The notes under the pieces are model-generated. The model saw nothing but the letters and a program-made list of their open reading frames with translations, did not search any database and was not told the origin of the DNA. DNA of 64,000 bases, from contig DKCO01000013.1 in NCBI GenBank assembly GCA_002452215.1, positions 1 to 64,000 on the forward strand, written 5' to 3'. The stretch comes from Spirochaetales bacterium UBA6872 (GTDB lineage Bacteria > Spirochaetota > Spirochaetia > Sphaerochaetales > Sphaerochaetaceae). How positions within the stretch are numbered: the first letter of the stretch is position 1; each line of letters begins with the position of its first letter. A program made the translations under genes and the position numbers. Below are positions 21,603 to 31,386 of this stretch, piece by piece.

Positions 21603-22952
21603 TTATCTAGCGAAATTCTCGTTTATAACTCTCTCATATACTCCTTGGGAGATGAGACGCTCGTTAACACTGTTGTATCTCTTTGTAAGATCTGCAATCG
21701 CTGACTCAACATCAAGCTGTCCTGCAATAATTGCACCAAATGTGTTGTACATATCGAGTCCTTCAACGATAAAATCCTGTGCATACTCCTCTTCTGGAGT
21801 CTTTGGATACATGATATCATCATCGGCTTTCAAGAGAGCTGGGTTATTCTGATAAGCCTCACCCATCTCTGCTGACTCAATAACAGCTGTCAAGCTTGAG
21901 ATTCCAAAGCCTTGCTCGAAGTGCTCTCTAAGGTTGTCGACATTCAAGAATACATCTGAATATGCCTTCCATGCAGCGTCAAAGTTCTTTGAGGATTGAG
22001 TAAATAGGAATCCAGGTGTTCCTGTGAAGTACTGGCCATGATGCTCACCTTCCTCTATTGGAAGATATGTACATCCCCACTCTTGACCCTCTGTCATTGG
22101 GAACTGGTTGACATACACACCTGGCTCTGCATGTGTATAAGACATATACATTCCAATCTTGCCTGCTGCAAATTGTGATCTAAGTGGATCAATATCCAAT
22201 GACTCAGAACCTGGGAATCCATTCTGGATCATCTCTGCCCATGCCTTTAGATATGGGATATATGGTGTGAAATCATATGTTCCTGTGCCGAAATCATAAC
22301 CAAGTCTAAGGCCTGTTCCTCTTTCGACCTCTGGCTCAAGGGATCTCTTCAATCCGTTTGATGCGCTCTTGAGGTTACAAGCAAAGCCATAGATACCTTC
22401 CTTGCTCAACTCTTTTGTGATTGTCAAAGCTGCATTAACCATCTCTTCGACAGTTCTTGGCACTTCAAGTCCAAGACGATCGAAGATAGTCTTATTGTAG
22501 AACAATCTTAGACATGTATTGCCTGTAGGGATGAAATAAAGCTTTCCATCGATGAGGTTTGATCCCTCAAACCATACTTCTTCTGTGAGTTTTTTCTGCT
22601 CATCGGAAAGGCTTGGCATAATATCAACAAAGCGACCGTCAAGAATATACTTATCGAAATACATATCGTATTTAAGGATATCCGGTGTCTCTCCCGTCTG
22701 GAAAGCCATATCGACAGCTTGCTGATAGTTGTCAGTATAAATCTCATAGCTCAGTTCAATGTTGTCTGTATTTGTTGCATTGTACTCTTCAACCTTCTTT
22801 GTCCAGAAAGTTGCATCATGACGGTCATTTGTCCATAGCCTGACAACTGTTTTCCCAGAAGAGGCTTCAGTCTTGGTTTCGCTTGAACCATTTGCAAATA
22901 CCGAAGGAATAAGTGCAAGAACAATCAATAGAAATGCTGTAAATCTTCTCAT
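21603..22952 (-). CDS. Extracellular sugar-binding protein of CUT1 ABC importer
   Basis: 449 aa from ATG 22952, preceded by AAGGAG. Signal peptide MRRFTAFLLIVLALIPSVFA followed by NGSSETK, a form common in spirochaetal binding proteins. The mature part has the family-1 binding-protein pattern: VVRLWTNDRHDATFWTKKVE, GETPDILKYDMYFDKYILDG and FAAGKIGMYMSYTHAE. Binds an oligosaccharide in the periplasm. Probably the first gene of a transcript running through both permeases and both enzymes to 15364. Confidence 0.92.
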   Translation of the reverse strand: MRRFTAFLLIVLALIPSVFANGSSETKTEASSGKTVVRLWTNDRHDATFWTKKVEEYNATNTDNIELSYEIYTDNYQQAVDMAFQTGETPDILKYDMYFDKYILDGRFVDIMPSLSDEQKKLTEEVWFEGSNLIDGKLYFIPTGNTCLRLFYNKTIFDRLGLEVPRTVEEMVNAALTITKELSKEGIYGFACNLKSASNGLKRSLEPEVERGTGLRLGYDFGTGTYDFTPYIPYLKAWAEMIQNGFPGSESLDIDPLRSQFAAGKIGMYMSYTHAEPGVYVNQFPMTEGQEWGCTYLPIEEGEHHGQYFTGTPGFLFTQSSKNFDAAWKAYSDVFLNVDNLREHFEQGFGISSLTAVIESAEMGEAYQNNPALLKADDDIMYPKTPEEEYAQDFIVEGLDMYNTFGAIIAGQLDVESAIADLTKRYNSVNERLISQGVYERVINENFAR

Positions 22953-23104
22953 TTCCAACTCCTTTTTGATTTCGATTCTATTGGCAGATAGCAGAACTTG
23001 TAATCCAATTTTCAATACATTGATGTTCGATTTTCCTCACAAGAAGAGAAAACAATTCACTTTTATCACATTGTCAGTGGCAACTATGCTACAATTTTGT
23101 GCCT

Positions 23105-24859
23105 ATGGGGAAAACATTTTTAAAGGGATCCTTTCTTAAAGAGCTTCTCATTGCAACGATTTTTGTCTTCATGTGCACATCAATCGTTTCTTTCGTCTTG
23201 TATAGCCACTATTTCAAATTAGCAATGATGAAAACCAATGAGGATAAGCTTGAGAGCGACTCAAGCCTTGTTATAGAGATGATTCAAAGCCAGATAAACC
23301 AGTTGCAAATCCATGCAAACAGCCTTGGAACAAACACGAATATAGCAAATCACCTCAAGCGCTACATGTATGATCCAGATAATCTGCTTTATTATACGGA
23401 ATTTGAATCACAAGTAATTGAAGAGCTCAATCAAATATACTTGCTCTTTTCTGATATCATCGATTCATCTGTATATATTGCAAGGAATAGCATATTCGTT
23501 AATTACCAACTTTATGAAAGACAAGATGACGAACCTGACAAGTTCAGAGATTATCTATACAACAAGATGGAAGGCGAAGATTTTATGTCAATCCTTCCCG
23601 CAATGGAGAATCCTGTGCTTTCATCTGAAAACCTTGTCATACCAATTGTCTTCCGATATGAACCATTCAATAGAGACACATCGTTTCTTGTTTCCTTCAT
23701 AAGTTGTCAAAAGCTTGCCAAAGTGGTTGCCAACACATTCTTATCTTATTTTGATGGGATAATAATCAGTGATGAGAAATCAAACACCATCTACTCCAGC
23801 GGAATAGTAGGGCCCACAAAAAATGCCACAACAATGGATACATATTTTCCTTTGACAGGATGGAAAATAAAACTGATCAAGGACAATTCGGATTGGGAAT
23901 CGACAATACGAAACTTTGTTTTCATTGAAATCATATGGTTCTTTCTTATACTCTCTTTTTCTATCCTCATCATCTATTCGGTTTACATGCGATTCACAAA
24001 ACCTCTGAAAAAACTTGTCACAAAGATGCTTTCAAATTCCAAGAATGGCAAATATGAGCATTTCTCTTATCAGAAACAAAACGAAATCGGCGCATTATCG
24101 CATTGCTACAACGAAGTGATAGATGAAGTCGAGAATCTTGTTATGACACTAAATGAGAAAATAGAGGAACTTGAAGGTGAGAAAAAACAAAGAGAATGGG
24201 AAGAAGAACTGAAGAGACGTGCCGAGATCAAGGCATTACAAGCACAAATCAATCCTCATTTTCTATACAATGCACTCAACTCAATTGTTTGGATAGCAAC
24301 TGACAACAATGATGAAAAAGCCGCCGAATTCACATTGCACCTTGCAGCATATTACCATACTTCACTTTCAAGAGGAGAAGACGCAATAAAACTCGAAGAT
24401 GAAATTTCCCATAGTCTCGATTATCTTTACCTCCAAGGCCATAGATATGACAAGATAGCATATTCAATCAAAGTCGATCCTTCCATCAGGCATACAATGG
24501 TGCCGAAAATCATAATACAACCGCTTATCGAAAATGCTATCTACCATGGGTTGAAAATGAAGGATAGTATGATTTGGATACTCGCTATCAATATTTACAG
24601 ATGCAAAGACAAGATAATAATTTCCGTCTACGACAATGGAATAGGAATACAAAGGAATAAGCTTGAAACAATTTGCAATAACTTGCATGATGGAATCGTA
24701 GACAGCAGCTCCGGATATGGCATTTATAATGTTAACAACAGAATCAAGCTTACATACGGAAAGGAATATGGATTAAAGCTCTACAGCACAGAAAGACGAT
24801 ATACGCTTTCCGTAATCGAGCTTCCGTTTAAAAAAAATGAACATACTGATAGTAGATGA
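23105..24859 (+). CDS. YesM/LytS-type sensor histidine kinase
   Basis: About 584 aa; starts at ATG 23105 or GTG 23099. TM1 near residues 12-32 (LLIATIFVFMCTSIVSFVLY), an extracytoplasmic Cache-like sensor of ~230 residues, TM2 near 266-290 (IIWFFLILSFSILIIYSVYM), HAMP, a coiled coil, then the His_kinase box ALQAQINPHFLYNALNSIVW with the phospho-His near residue 384 and the N-box QPLIENAIYHGLK near 474. Divergent from the importer operon, which it most likely controls through the overlapping response regulator. Confidence 0.93.
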   Translation: MGKTFLKGSFLKELLIATIFVFMCTSIVSFVLYSHYFKLAMMKTNEDKLESDSSLVIEMIQSQINQLQIHANSLGTNTNIANHLKRYMYDPDNLLYYTEFESQVIEELNQIYLLFSDIIDSSVYIARNSIFVNYQLYERQDDEPDKFRDYLYNKMEGEDFMSILPAMENPVLSSENLVIPIVFRYEPFNRDTSFLVSFISCQKLAKVVANTFLSYFDGIIISDEKSNTIYSSGIVGPTKNATTMDTYFPLTGWKIKLIKDNSDWESTIRNFVFIEIIWFFLILSFSILIIYSVYMRFTKPLKKLVTKMLSNSKNGKYEHFSYQKQNEIGALSHCYNEVIDEVENLVMTLNEKIEELEGEKKQREWEEELKRRAEIKALQAQINPHFLYNALNSIVWIATDNNDEKAAEFTLHLAAYYHTSLSRGEDAIKLEDEISHSLDYLYLQGHRYDKIAYSIKVDPSIRHTMVPKIIIQPLIENAIYHGLKMKDSMIWILAINIYRCKDKIIISVYDNGIGIQRNKLETICNNLHDGIVDSSSGYGIYNVNNRIKLTYGKEYGLKLYSTERRYTLSVIELPFKKNEHTDSR

Positions 24860-26360
24860 TGAAAACGACACACGACAAAGAATAGCAAGGCTACTTTCAA
24901 TTTCAGATAATGTCTTCCAAGCAGATAATGGGCTAGAAGCTCTGAAGCTAATGGAGAAAACCAAGATTGATTTGATTCTGACAGATATATGCATGCCAAT
25001 CATGGACGGCCTTGAGATGATCAGAATGCTTAGAGGGCAAGGAGAAAGCACTCTCGTGATCGTAATGTCTGGCTACAACGATTTTACATACGCCCAGAAA
25101 GCAATTCGATACAATGTAATTGATTATCTTTTAAAGCCAATCAGTCCAATTGAACTTAAAAAACTTATCGAGAACTCAAGAAACCAAATCAAGCAACGAG
25201 AATACAGAGAAAAGTATGGATACCAACCATTTTTCAATTCTCTTCTAGATGGATCATTTACGCATATAGAAGCCTTGAGGCAAATGGATGTATTATCATT
25301 GCCAAATTCATTTGATTACTATGCTGTTGGCTATGTAAGGAAAAAGGGGCAGAACATAGCCGACATAGAGCCGATTTCGAAAGCCTTGAAAGAAACCATG
25401 CCAAAAGACATAAACCTGTTTGTTTTCAATAGAGGAAAGAATGTTGCGCTTATAGCTTTCATCTCTAACATAACAGAATCCTGTGCTGAAGAAAAGCTAT
25501 CTCGAATTGCACAAAAAGCAATGGACAATGGCATCTTCCTTTTCTTCTCATCTTTCTCTAAAAGCTTGGATACAGCACCAGAGAGGGATAAAGAAGCTGA
25601 TTTCTTGAGAAAAAACACTCTATTCACTAACAATGTAGGATTTTATAGCAGCGAAGATGTAATTGCACCAAAGCTAGAGCTTTACACAGATGATGAATTG
25701 CGGGTCTTGTGCGAGAAGATACTAACGCTTATGTTATCCGATGAAAACATAGATTCCCTTGTCGATGAACTCTACTCAGTCCTCTCTCTGAGGGCAATAA
25801 ACTCAGGTTATGCTGAAACATATGATGTGCTTTTGCATCTTATTAGCAACATAAAAGATATATTGATAAAGCACATCACAGTGGAGAAGCAAAAAGGGAT
25901 TCTCTTCGAACTCGATGAGATGAGAAGAATAGACAATCTGTATGATTCAAAAAAAACAATGAAGAGAATAATACATTGGCTACAGAACGAATATATCAGC
26001 AATAACATCTCACCAAGTGAAAATATTATAAATACAATAAAACGCAGAATACGAGAAAACATGCATATCGACACATTCTCAGTGCAAGATTCGATCGAGG
26101 GTTTGAACTATAGCGAAAGCTACATTCGCTATATATTCTCAAACCATGAGGGGATGACAATAAAGGAATACATAACAAAAGAAAGGATGGAAAAAGCCTT
26201 TTCATTGCTAAAAAAAGGAACCTCAGTCAAAGAAACCGCTGAAAAAATAGGCTTTTCCAACCAACGCTATTTCGCAAAATGCTTCAAGGATTATATAGGG
26301 CTTACTCCAACAGAATGGAAGAATGCAAACATCCTTAAAAACTTGCCTCCATTTTTATAG
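24837..26360 (+). CDS. YesN-type response regulator, AraC output
   Basis: 507 aa. Receiver at 1-120: MNILIVDDEND, phospho-acceptor Asp50 in LILTDICMP, and Lys100 in YLLKPISP. A long helical middle region ends in an AraC double helix-turn-helix at ~405-500 (YSESYIRYIFSNHEGMTIKE ... KETAEKIGFSNQRYFAKCFK). It overlaps the kinase gene by 23 nt, so the pair is coupled. Likely activates the sugar-importer/lyase operon on ligand sensing. Its 3' end overlaps the convergent barrel gene by 26 nt. Confidence 0.93.
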   Translation: MNILIVDDENDTRQRIARLLSISDNVFQADNGLEALKLMEKTKIDLILTDICMPIMDGLEMIRMLRGQGESTLVIVMSGYNDFTYAQKAIRYNVIDYLLKPISPIELKKLIENSRNQIKQREYREKYGYQPFFNSLLDGSFTHIEALRQMDVLSLPNSFDYYAVGYVRKKGQNIADIEPISKALKETMPKDINLFVFNRGKNVALIAFISNITESCAEEKLSRIAQKAMDNGIFLFFSSFSKSLDTAPERDKEADFLRKNTLFTNNVGFYSSEDVIAPKLELYTDDELRVLCEKILTLMLSDENIDSLVDELYSVLSLRAINSGYAETYDVLLHLISNIKDILIKHITVEKQKGILFELDEMRRIDNLYDSKKTMKRIIHWLQNEYISNNISPSENIINTIKRRIRENMHIDTFSVQDSIEGLNYSESYIRYIFSNHEGMTIKEYITKERMEKAFSLLKKGTSVKETAEKIGFSNQRYFAKCFKDYIGLTPTEWKNANILKNLPPFL

Positions 26361-27348
26361 TTCCAGCTACAGAGTTGGTTTTGCTAGCATCATAATAGTT
26401 ATAGGCAAGTGCGCATTTGGCTTTAAGCTCATCCAGAGCCAGAAATGACAAAGAAAGACCGATTGTTGTATTTTCATACCCTCCATTTGAAAAGCCGTTC
26501 TCAAGACTCAGCATCAAAGATGTTCTTTGATTTGGAGAGAATGTTAGCGCCGAGAAAACATTGTATTGCTCTTCATGAAAATCCAAATTGGAGGCAAGAT
26601 AAAAAACAAATGAGTAGGATTTCTCTTCCGTGCTTATCGCAAACGGCTTCATGAAATTGATTGCGCACCTTATATCATCAGATGTTCTGAAACTACTCTC
26701 CAAGCCAAGTGTGATATCAAAAAAGGCAAATAAATCAAATGCTAGAGCTGCTTTATGATTCTTCTCTTTGTCATATGAATAATAGAGGATGATTTCCTTG
26801 ATATAATCATTTGAGAAATTCTTCTTTATATTGGCCCCTACTCTCTCAATCTGGCCCTCTAAAGGAATCGAGAAAGCGATGTCTGACGAAAATCCTGCTC
26901 CGAGTCCTTGCGATAGATGCAAAAGCCACATATTCCTGCTATCGCTTACACCAGCCTCAAGATTGTGGCTATATGTTTTATCTAGCATCACATCCCCAAT
27001 GCGATAGTAATACCCAATCCCCCATGATATAGGAGCTTTTCCAATCATAAGTGTCAGCTTATTTGAGCCAAATGAAGGAAACCTTGCTCGTACATTCGCT
27101 TTATCAAGAGAAAAAGATAAAGAAGCAATGTTTGAAACCGAGAAAGACCCTTTCAACTCGGCTTTCATTGCCGAAGAAGATGCCTTTATCCCTGCATAGC
27201 CATTAGCGAGATAGCTCATGGTACTGTTGCTTTTATCATTAGCGATGTACACACCAGCTAAATCCAAGCCACCAGATATCTCTGTCTTTGCTTCAAGCGA
27301 GAAAATAGCAAGGATAGTCAAAGAGACTAGAAAAAGTTTTCTCACCAT
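26335..27348 (-). CDS. Outer-membrane beta-barrel protein of Lol-like operon
   Basis: 337 aa. Signal peptide MVRKLFLVSLTILAIFSLEA, then alternating amphipathic strands rich in Gly/Tyr/Ser throughout, ending in Phe (TIKMEASF), the C-terminal aromatic recognised by the BAM machinery. Last gene of the five-gene operon and overlaps the LolA-like gene by 7 nt. Presumably the outer-membrane partner of the transport system encoded upstream. Not a family I can name. Confidence 0.75.
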   Translation of the reverse strand: MVRKLFLVSLTILAIFSLEAKTEISGGLDLAGVYIANDKSNSTMSYLANGYAGIKASSSAMKAELKGSFSVSNIASLSFSLDKANVRARFPSFGSNKLTLMIGKAPISWGIGYYYRIGDVMLDKTYSHNLEAGVSDSRNMWLLHLSQGLGAGFSSDIAFSIPLEGQIERVGANIKKNFSNDYIKEIILYYSYDKEKNHKAALAFDLFAFFDITLGLESSFRTSDDIRCAINFMKPFAISTEEKSYSFVFYLASNLDFHEEQYNVFSALTFSPNQRTSLMLSLENGFSNGGYENTTIGLSLSFLALDELKAKCALAYNYYDASKTNSVAGTIKMEASF

Positions 27349-28076
27349 GATAGCTCTTCCTTATCGAAAAGTGCATCATCCAGTTCCTTATCAAAAAAAA
27401 TATTTGAGACAACCATAGTGCTTTTATTGCTTTTCTTGATTGCGTTTTGGCTTTTCACAACAGAAGGGAACAATATTCCATTATCTTCGATATACTCAGA
27501 GTAACAGATTTCCTTTAAAAGTTTTCCGCTCCTTGAACAAAGACTCACTCTCAGCGGTACAAATCTCTCCGAATCAATCAAAATAACTTGCTTTTGGTAT
27601 GTCTCTGAAAGTTTCTTTGCTACGAATTCCACTTCATAGCACATGATGCCAACCTCTTCCTTCTCTCCAACGAGCTTGTAATCATAGCGATCTGAATAAT
27701 CATCATCTCCAGTTAGATCCTCATAAGAGAAATCGGAACCAAGAAACGAATTCTTAAGGCCTGAATCAGAAAGCCTTATAATCTCATCAGCATCTGGATA
27801 ATAGATATAAATCTCATCATCCAAGCGTAGGATCTTCTGCCCTTTATCAAAGCCAGATGTAACAATCAAAAGAGTATCTCCATCACCATTTTGATAAGCA
27901 TCAAATGAAAGTGTCGTAACTCCTAATCTGTCTGTATTCTCAAGCTTTGCGGAAAATGTAGCGCTTTCGAAATCCATGACATCTTCCATCGTCTCTACTA
28001 TTTGCTTAGCATCAATTGAAAAAGCATAAGACAGAGAAAACACAGCAAGCACAAATAAAGCCAATATCCTTTTCAT
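27342..28076 (-). CDS. LolA-like periplasmic (outer-membrane lipoprotein-sorting) protein
   Basis: 244 aa. Signal peptide MKRILALFVLAVFSLSYAFS. The mature part has the LolA/LppX-like half-barrel pattern: QIVETMEDVMDFESATFSAK at its start, YIYYPDADEIIRLSDSGLKN, LGSDFSYEDLTGDDDYSDRY and FVPLRVSLCSRSGKLLKEIC. This family is found beside FtsX or MMPL exporters and carries a lipid or lipoprotein through the periplasm. It overlaps the permease by 4 nt and the barrel by 7 nt. Confidence 0.85.
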   Translation of the reverse strand: MKRILALFVLAVFSLSYAFSIDAKQIVETMEDVMDFESATFSAKLENTDRLGVTTLSFDAYQNGDGDTLLIVTSGFDKGQKILRLDDEIYIYYPDADEIIRLSDSGLKNSFLGSDFSYEDLTGDDDYSDRYDYKLVGEKEEVGIMCYEVEFVAKKLSETYQKQVILIDSERFVPLRVSLCSRSGKLLKEICYSEYIEDNGILFPSVVKSQNAIKKSNKSTMVVSNIFFDKELDDALFDKEELSW

Positions 28077-29299
28077 TCATCCTCCCTTAGTGTAGATGCA
28101 ACTTCCAACTTTCTTATCCTTTGAACAGCCAAGACAGATGCAAGAACAGATACAACAAGCTCTATAAGGACAACCCAGAAATATCTCGATGCAGAAAGAT
28201 CGAGGTAAATAATGTTCGGAAAATTCCATCCTTGCACAGCAGATGCTCCAAAAAGAGTCAAATCGAAGCCATGCCTTTTGAAGAAGGAAATAAAGATTTT
28301 GCTGACCGAAACTCCAAGAATCGAACCGAACAGTGCTATTATAAATCCCTCGATTACAAATAAAGCCGAGACATAGAATCTGGAGAACCCTAAAGATACC
28401 ATCGTTCCTATCTCTCTTTTTCTTTCAAGCACTGACATCAACAGTGTGTTGAATACCAAAGTAGATGCTATGAAGAAGAAAAGCACAACCAATATGCCAA
28501 TCATAGCATCATACAAAGGCAAAATAGGATATATATTCGAAATCTCTTTCCAATTCTTGACTTCTATTCCATCGCCTTTTAGAAGTGATAAGACCTCATC
28601 CTGGACAATCTCCAAATCGGCATCTTCATCAAGCCAGATAAAAGCCTCCAGAGTCCCATTATCCATATTGAGGATATGACAAAGTGTTGTTTCAGGGACA
28701 ATGATCATCGAACTGTTGTACTCAGCATTCGAATAACTTACAGATGCAACTATTTCAAATGTCGATGCATTCGTACCTCCTTGAGCTGTTTTGAATACGA
28801 CAGTAACAAAATCCCCGACAGATAGATTGTTTTCACTCAAGAAGCGAGGTGTGGCCATTATCTCTTTTCTTCCATCTTTTGCAATCTTCCCATTGTTTAT
28901 TGTCATATTGTCCAAAGAGAAAAAAACAGAAGAGTTATCTGCTCCAATAACACTGACTGTATCAAGTTCGCCATTTTTATAAAGCGATGCCATAACACGC
29001 GTAGATGCCTCGACTTTCCCAACGCCATCTAGTTGCAAAATGGCATTTTTGATGCTATCGAAATCTCTAATATAGAATTGCAAAGGCATAAGCGTCTCAT
29101 AATCGCTGTATTTCTTTGTACGGATGCGTATATCACCTGTCGAATACAGCTTTTCGTTCTCCTTCATCTTGTCGATTGTTGAATAGAGAAAGGACATTGA
29201 AAAAAGAATAACAAATATTGCAATGAATATCGAAATAGCTGTAATAACTGTCCGTCTCTTGTTTCTTAATGTATTTCTAAATGCCAACTTGAACATCAT
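28073..29299 (-). CDS. FtsX/LolE-type ABC permease 2
   Basis: 408 aa, MacB-PCD/FtsX layout. TM1 near 18-40 (ISIFIAIFVILFSMSFLYST), a periplasmic domain of ~210 residues, then three C-terminal spans including MSVLERKREIGTMVSLGFSR, the conserved cytoplasmic coupling helix of the family. Pairs with the next permease and the ATPase as in LolCDE. The gene order and 4-nt overlaps with both neighbours indicate one complex. Confidence 0.9.
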   Translation of the reverse strand: MMFKLAFRNTLRNKRRTVITAISIFIAIFVILFSMSFLYSTIDKMKENEKLYSTGDIRIRTKKYSDYETLMPLQFYIRDFDSIKNAILQLDGVGKVEASTRVMASLYKNGELDTVSVIGADNSSVFFSLDNMTINNGKIAKDGRKEIMATPRFLSENNLSVGDFVTVVFKTAQGGTNASTFEIVASVSYSNAEYNSSMIIVPETTLCHILNMDNGTLEAFIWLDEDADLEIVQDEVLSLLKGDGIEVKNWKEISNIYPILPLYDAMIGILVVLFFFIASTLVFNTLLMSVLERKREIGTMVSLGFSRFYVSALFVIEGFIIALFGSILGVSVSKIFISFFKRHGFDLTLFGASAVQGWNFPNIIYLDLSASRYFWVVLIELVVSVLASVLAVQRIRKLEVASTLREDE

Positions 29300-30555
29300 G
29301 CTCTCCTAAGAATATTTGCTATCTCTTCTTTTCCTGAACGAAAAACAGGAAAGAATGATGACAGCATAGAAAGAGCAATCGCAATAAAGAATATAGCTAC
29401 GAATGATTGCCAATAAATGCCAGCCCTCAAGATCAATGGAACTCTGTAACCATAATCCACATCGGCCGATATAAGTGATGATATGTCGATTCCATTAACA
29501 GTTAAAGGATAGAGAATCGCAAGAGCGAGAACAGCCCCGACAAGTGCTCCAATCACACCAGAGAGAGCTCCCTCTAGCATGAATAGGAAATTCACGCTAT
29601 TTCTCGAGAACCCCAATGCACGCATCATGCCACTTTCCTTTTGTCTTTCCATCACGGCCATGATCATAGTATTGGAGATACCTGCAGATGCAACGATAAA
29701 AAGAAAAAAGAGAATCATATAGGAGCTACCCTTATCTCCATTCATTATCGACATTAGATCACTGTTTACATCCTCGTAGTAGTAGACTTCAAGTTCCGGC
29801 ATTGTAATAGATGCTGAAAGTTTATTTGCAAAGCGTCTATGTGCTATGGAAACCTTGCCATCTGACACGTCAACCTCAGTTACAGCTCCATTTAGCAGAA
29901 GATAGTTATCAAGATTTTCAAGATCAATGAATATTTGAGAGGAGTTCACCGCTGGATTTTCTGTATTCACTATTGCTATGACTTCCTCTTCGAACGTCTC
30001 AATAAAACCATCTTTTCCATTTGCCTCCAATGTTATGAAAGATCCGACTTCCAATGATAGCTTTTGCGCAATCGTCGAGCCAACAACAATCCCATCTTCC
30101 CCTTTTTCCGGCCATCTTCCGCTTTCAAGAAAAGATGAGAGCTTGAATACATCAGTATCCTTTTCCGGGTCTATACCAACAAGAATGGAATTGTACTCAA
30201 GATCCACGTCTTCTTTATCTGAATAATAGATGATATCAACAGGTGTCTTGTATCTTGGAGCATATCCAAGTCCAAGTTTTTCCAAATTGGCTGAAAGATC
30301 ATCAAGCTCCTCTTTCTCGATTGTACAATCTCTTGGGTACTCATCTCTTTTATCGAAATACCCTTTCTTGTATATTGTCGCTTCAGAACTTTCGTACGAG
30401 ATAAGATTGTACAATGAAAGATTGAAGATCCCTCTCAAGTAGCCATCAATTACGATTGAAATCAAAACAGAGAGCATTACAGCAACTATTGTCACTATCG
30501 TCCTTGTTTTGTAACGCAAAAGATTTCTTGATGCGAGTTTGAGAAGCTTCAGCAT
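29296..30555 (-). CDS. FtsX/LolC-type ABC permease 1
   Basis: 419 aa with the same topology: TM1 at ~16-38 (IVTIVAVMLSVLISIVIDGY), a periplasmic domain, then three spans with the coupling motif AVMERQKESGMMRALGFSRN. Together with its neighbour and the ATPase it makes a mechanotransmitting exporter, which moves substrate from the inner membrane to a periplasmic acceptor rather than through itself. Confidence 0.9.
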   Translation of the reverse strand: MLKLLKLASRNLLRYKTRTIVTIVAVMLSVLISIVIDGYLRGIFNLSLYNLISYESSEATIYKKGYFDKRDEYPRDCTIEKEELDDLSANLEKLGLGYAPRYKTPVDIIYYSDKEDVDLEYNSILVGIDPEKDTDVFKLSSFLESGRWPEKGEDGIVVGSTIAQKLSLEVGSFITLEANGKDGFIETFEEEVIAIVNTENPAVNSSQIFIDLENLDNYLLLNGAVTEVDVSDGKVSIAHRRFANKLSASITMPELEVYYYEDVNSDLMSIMNGDKGSSYMILFFLFIVASAGISNTMIMAVMERQKESGMMRALGFSRNSVNFLFMLEGALSGVIGALVGAVLALAILYPLTVNGIDISSLISADVDYGYRVPLILRAGIYWQSFVAIFFIAIALSMLSSFFPVFRSGKEEIANILRRA

Positions 30556-31259
30556 CTTCTGTCCTCCAAGACTTTGCCATCTTTTAAGATTACAACTCTG
30601 TTCACGCTATCTAGAACTTCTTGATCATGCGACGAGTAGATTATTGTTATCCCATACTTCTCGTTCAGCTCTTTCAACAATTTCAAAATCAAGATGCTGT
30701 TAGTACTATCGAGATTTGCTGTCGGTTCGTCTGCAAGGATAAGAGATGGACGTCTGACGATTGCTCTTGCAATAGATACTCTCTGCTGTTGTCCACCAGA
30801 AAGCTCACCAGGCTTTCTCATTTCAAGACCCTCAAGTCCTACTGACTTCAAAGCATCATAGCTTGCTTTACGAAAATCTTGTATCCCTAGAGATTTTTTT
30901 TCGCTTTTGGAAAGAGGCTGGAATGCGAGTTCAACATTTTCCCATGCTGTGAGCACTGGAATCAAATTATAGCTTTGGAATACAAATCCCAGATTCAATC
31001 TTCTGAATGATGTCTTTTCCTTTTCATTCATCTTCGAAAGATCATAGTGTCCAAAAAGTATAGTTCCTGAAGAAATAGAGTCCAAAGTACCAATAAGATT
31101 CAATAATGTCGTCTTGCCTGATCCAGAGGCTCCTGATATAGCTAAAAGCTCGCCTTTTTTTACTGTCAAATCAACGTTATCAAGGGCCTTGACTCTCTCT
31201 TTTCCGCTTTCATAGTCTTTGCAAAGAGAGGATATTTTGATAATAGTGCCTTTTTCCAT
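30549..31259 (-). CDS. LolD/MacB-type ABC ATPase
   Basis: 236 aa from ATG 31259; ATG 31271 is equally possible, as neither has a clear ribosome site. Walker A ISGASGSGKTTLLN near residue 40, Q-loop FVFQSYNLIPVLT, signature LSGGQQQRVSIARAIVRRPS, Walker B LILADEPTANLDS and the switch His in YSSHDQE. All motifs are intact. It overlaps the first permease by 7 nt and opens the operon. Confidence 0.93.
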   Translation of the reverse strand: MEKGTIIKISSLCKDYESGKERVKALDNVDLTVKKGELLAISGASGSGKTTLLNLIGTLDSISSGTILFGHYDLSKMNEKEKTSFRRLNLGFVFQSYNLIPVLTAWENVELAFQPLSKSEKKSLGIQDFRKASYDALKSVGLEGLEMRKPGELSGGQQQRVSIARAIVRRPSLILADEPTANLDSTNSILILKLLKELNEKYGITIIYSSHDQEVLDSVNRVVILKDGKVLEDRRC

Positions 31260-31346
31260 AACATATTGCATAAAACTTTTCAGCGTTTTTGTCTACAGTT
31301 AGCCTTAACAAACTCAAAATTAGAGAATATCGTTTTTCCACTAACT

Positions 31347-31378
31347 AAAATGCCCTCATGACAATCATCACAAGGGCA
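31347..31378 (-). terminator. Terminator of the RND efflux operon
   Basis: On the minus strand TGCCCT-16 nt-AGGGCA followed by TTTTAG, starting about 9 nt after the RND stop. The loop can pair further (TGA/TCA). Confidence 0.6.
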
Positions 31379-31386
31379 AAATATAG

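Noticed and set aside
24464..25051. Minus-strand frames over kinase and regulator
   Set aside because: Reverse shadows of the two-component genes, which have complete domain motifs.
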